Of a stretch of 64,000 bases of DNA, positions 60,426 through 64,000 are shown in pieces (position 1 is the first letter of the stretch; each line of letters begins with the position of its first letter). The stretch is from Hypoxylon rubiginosum (taxonomy: Eukaryota > Ascomycota > Sordariomycetes > Xylariales > Hypoxylaceae), in the NCBI GenBank assembly GCA_902806565.1, contig CADCXA010000043.1:1-64000 (forward strand), read 5' to 3'. The notes below the pieces were generated by a model. The model ran no database searches. It was given only the letters and a program-made list of their open reading frames with translations, and was not told the DNA's origin. The translations under genes were made by a program, and so were the position numbers.

Positions 60426-63400
60426 AAATAGTATTTTTATTAATTTAACTAATATTTTTATTATAAACTTAAGTTTAATATTTTTATTAAATTACTAAGA
60501 TTTTAAAAAGCTAAATAACTTAGTAACTTAAGCGAAAACCGGTTAAATATTATAACTATTAAAATTATAAAAAATAAATATTTAAAATATATATTTAATT
60601 TCTTTCTTTTTTATTTTAAAAGAGATAATAACTATTGTTCTTTTTTTTTAATCTTAAAAAAACTGTTCCTTATTATATGGCGTTAAACGGTAAAAATATT
60701 CTATAACCTGTTTTTTAAAACTAAGCATGTTATTAAAAACGTTATATATATTAAATAGAAAATTATAAATAAATAAATATTAAAAAATTGCTTTTATTTT
60801 AAATTTTTAAAATTTAAAAAATAAGTAAATTTAATTAAAACTTTTAAATACTTTTAATTATAAATTAAAAAAAACTAATAATATATATAATAATTATATA
60901 ATAATAAACATTATTATAATAAGGTGTTTTATATTAGTTAAAATATAATATATTTATTTTATATAGTTATTAATAAAGTTGGTTTTACGTTTTTTAAAAA
61001 ATATATTTTTTAATATATTTTTTATATTTATTATAAATATTTTTATTATTTTTTATAAAATATAAAAAAGATTTATTAAATTAGTTAAATATTTAATAAT
61101 AATTAATAATTTATAAAATAAATTAACTATAATTAATTTTATATATTTAATTATTAATATTTTTTTTTTTTTTTTTATAATTAATTGTTTTCTCTGGTTT
61201 AAATAAATGATATTTATAATAGAAAGTTACGTTAAATATATAAAAAAAAGGAAAAGTGGCGGTAAAAAAAACGATTTTATTAAAAAAAATAATGGTTATT
61301 TTAAAAAAAACGTGTTATAATTTAAAAAGTTTTTTAACTGTAAAAAAGCGAGGAGGTTTTAAGCGATGTAACTAATAATAATAACTTTAATTATAATTTT
61401 AACTAATTTTAATTATAAGAAAATATATAAAAAATAGTTTTTATATATAATTATTATAAATAACAGTTTTTTTATAAAAAGATAATATATTATAATTATA
61501 AATAAATACCGGTATTTTATATATTTATTTTAATTAATTAATATTATAATTATAATTAAATGTTTAACGTTTTAATAAAGGAAAAATAATAATTTAAATT
61601 AATAATTATATATATTATAAATTAAAAGGATTTTATTATAATAAGTTATAAAAAAATATTATTTTTATTTAATTATTTATTATTAATAAATAATATATTA
61701 GATATTAATAAAAAAAAAAATTAAATAAATATATGGTTAATAAAAGTAAATTATAAATATATTAATATTATAAAAAAAATAAAAATTAATATATTTTATT
61801 AAAATTACTATAAATATTTTATTTATATTAAAAAAAATATTATAATATTATTAGTTATTAAAAATTAATAAAATATTATAAATTTTACTTTTTTAATAAA
61901 TAATTATTTTAAATGTGTTCTTATTATAAATAATATTTTTATTATTAACGTTAATATTATTTTTTATAATAATTAAAGAAAAAAAAAGGAGGAAAAGTTA
62001 AAAAAAAAAGAAAAAAGGAAATAATTTATTTTAATTAATTAAAGATTATTTTAATATGGTATTTTAATCCTTTAATTTTTTGTTTATTTTAAAGTAACTT
62101 ATTAAAAAGATTTAATAAAAGATTTAAAAATAAATATTATATTAAATATAAATTATTTTTATATAAATAATTTTATTATAAATGGTTTTACTATAAATAA
62201 ATTAAGTTAATAAAAGTGATTATAAGAATTTTTAAGAATTTTATAATATATGTTATTTTAACATTTAACTTATAAAAGGTTTTTATTTTATTTAACCTTA
62301 TTATAAGTTTTTTAATTATATTTATATATTTAAAGTGTTTTATTTTATAAATGGTTAAATATTTAATATTTATTTATAGTAATTAAATTTAACTTTTTAT
62401 TTATAAATAGTTAAAATTAAAATATTAATATATTTTTAAAAGAATATCTTTTTTATTATTTAAATAATAATATTATTAAATTTATAAAAATTAAATTTTA
62501 TAATAAATAATATAACTTATTTTTAATTATTAAAAATAAAAATATTAGTAGATGTTTAAAAAAATATTTTACTAGTTATAATCTAATAAAAATTAAATTT
62601 TATAATAAATAAAATAGTTTATTTATAAATAATAAAAATTAAAATATTTATATATTTTTATAAAAATATCTTATTGGTTGTTTTTTTATAAAAGTTAAAT
62701 TTTATAATAAAATAAAAAGCTTATTTAAAACTAGTGAAAATTAAAATTAAAATATTTAATTATTTTTATAAAAATGTTTTTTATATTATAATAAAAAAGG
62801 TAATATTAATAAAATATTAGTTATTATTTATAATGTTATTATACAACCGATAATTATTAATAAAATATAACTTCTTTTTTTTATTTAATAAGCGATATTA
62901 AAAATTATTATATATAGGTTTTTATATTTTTTTTTTTTTATTAAAATAAAAACGTTAATATAATAAACATAAAAAAAAGTAACGTTATTTTATATTTGTT
63001 GTTACGTGATATAAAAACGTGTATTTACCCTATTAAAAACAAAGTTAAATATAATAATATTTAATTTAAGTTTATCGGCGTTTAATATATCCTGTAATTA
63101 ATCACTAAGTATTTTTATTAAGTTAATATATGTTATTAAACTAATAATAACTTAGTTTTTTTTAATTTAATTAATAAAATATTTATTAAAACTGTTACTT
63201 TTTAACTTTATAAAAAACTAAATAAATAAGATTTTTTTATTATATATAACCTTAATAAATATATATATAAATATATTATTTTTATTAAGTTTTAATTATA
63301 ATATATATATTATAATTTTATATATTAACGATTTTAAAATAATATTAAATATTAATATAAAAAGTTTCTATAAATTAAACTATATTTTTTTAATAACTTT

Positions 63401-64000
63401 ATTAAAAAAAAAAAAAGTGTGTTTAAATATAAATGAATTTAAAACTTTTTTAATTAAATTTTAATTTATATAAATGTAATTATTAAATATTATATTTTAA
63501 TAAACTTTTTAAATAACAGCTTTTTTTATTATAATATTTATTTTTATATTTTTATTTTATTTTTATTTTTTTTATTAATTACTTATTTAACTTAAATTAT
63601 TATTTAATTTAAATTTTTTAAGTATAGGTTTTTTAACTGGTGTTGTTTTTTTAAATTTAATTATTTTTATTTTATAATGTATTTTTAATGATAGTTTTTT
63701 AAATTAGTTATATATTTATTTAATTTTTACGATGGTGTTTAAAGTTACTACCAGCGTATTATAATTATTTTTACTAAGAAATTTATTATTAAAAATAATA
63801 TTGTTAAATTTAAGCCTTAATTATTAAAAAAAAGTATTAAATATTTTATTTATATTAAACTTTTATGTTTTTTTTATATACTTAGTTTATTTTATAGTAA
63901 ATTTAAAAGTTATAATATATTAAAAAAATAAAATATATTAAAAAGATAAAAATTTAATATTTTAAATTTTAATTATATTATTAAATAGTATAAAAAAAAG

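Larger units (their letters stand above)
47346..64000. repeat. Right AT-isochore, RIP-degraded repeat DNA
   Basis: About 16.7 kb with the same features as the left block: roughly 90% A+T by eye, CpA/TpG nearly absent, no protein-like frame, remaining C mostly in CT or CG. It runs to the window end. A long pyrimidine-rich stretch lies at 48,890-49,065, and degraded arrays are listed separately. I could not identify the elements it derives from. Confidence 0.9.

Overview
The window is a piece of a filamentous ascomycete (Pezizomycotina-type) nuclear genome. It is a gene island of about 32 kb (roughly 15.4-47.3 kb) with ordinary base composition, set between two very A+T-rich blocks (1-15,370 and 47,346-64,000). 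The A+T blocks look about 90% A+T by eye, have almost no CpA/TpG, carry degraded minisatellites and hold no credible gene. This is the pattern left by repeat-induced point mutation (RIP) of old transposons, i.e. AT-isochores. The fungal assignment rests on the introns (31 placed here, 49-114 nt, GT donor, CTRAY-like branch site, YAG or nearly YAG acceptor) and on fungus-specific families: HET domain, STAND/NLR protein, Bys1-like secreted protein and LYC1-type acetyltransferase. I cannot name the species.

Layout, left to right. Mitochondrial leucyl-tRNA synthetase (+) sits directly on the left isochore edge. After an unrecognised coding relic come a pyroglutamyl-peptidase I-like gene (-) and a divergent fructosamine-3-kinase-like gene (+). 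Next are an intronless class C beta-lactamase/serine hydrolase gene (-) and a divergent NB-ARC/TPR NLR gene (+). Then follow a CmcJ/AsaB-like oxygenase-family gene (+), a mitochondrial HemK/MTQ1 release-factor methyltransferase (+) and a convergent secreted feruloyl-esterase-like gene (-). The last two form a GC-rich patch.

The right half holds a HET-domain gene (-), an ankyrin-repeat relic, a five-exon acetamidase-type amidase (-), a frameshifted HpcH/HpaI aldolase relic (-), a short-chain dehydrogenase (+), a GNAT acetyltransferase (+), a LYC1-like lysine acetyltransferase (+) and a small Bys1-like secreted protein (-) on the right isochore edge.

How the genes fit together. Two serve mitochondrial translation (LeuRS, MTQ1). 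Two are non-self-recognition type proteins (NLR, HET). Three act on, or could act on, external substrates or hosts (esterase, amidase, Bys1-like). The rest are scattered metabolic enzymes. No polyketide, peptide or terpene synthase is present, so I do not read this as a biosynthetic cluster. Most multi-exon models were rebuilt here by joining reading frames at splice sites with consistent phase. Several apparent frameshifts turned out to be introns, while the aldolase and ankyrin pieces remain genuinely broken.
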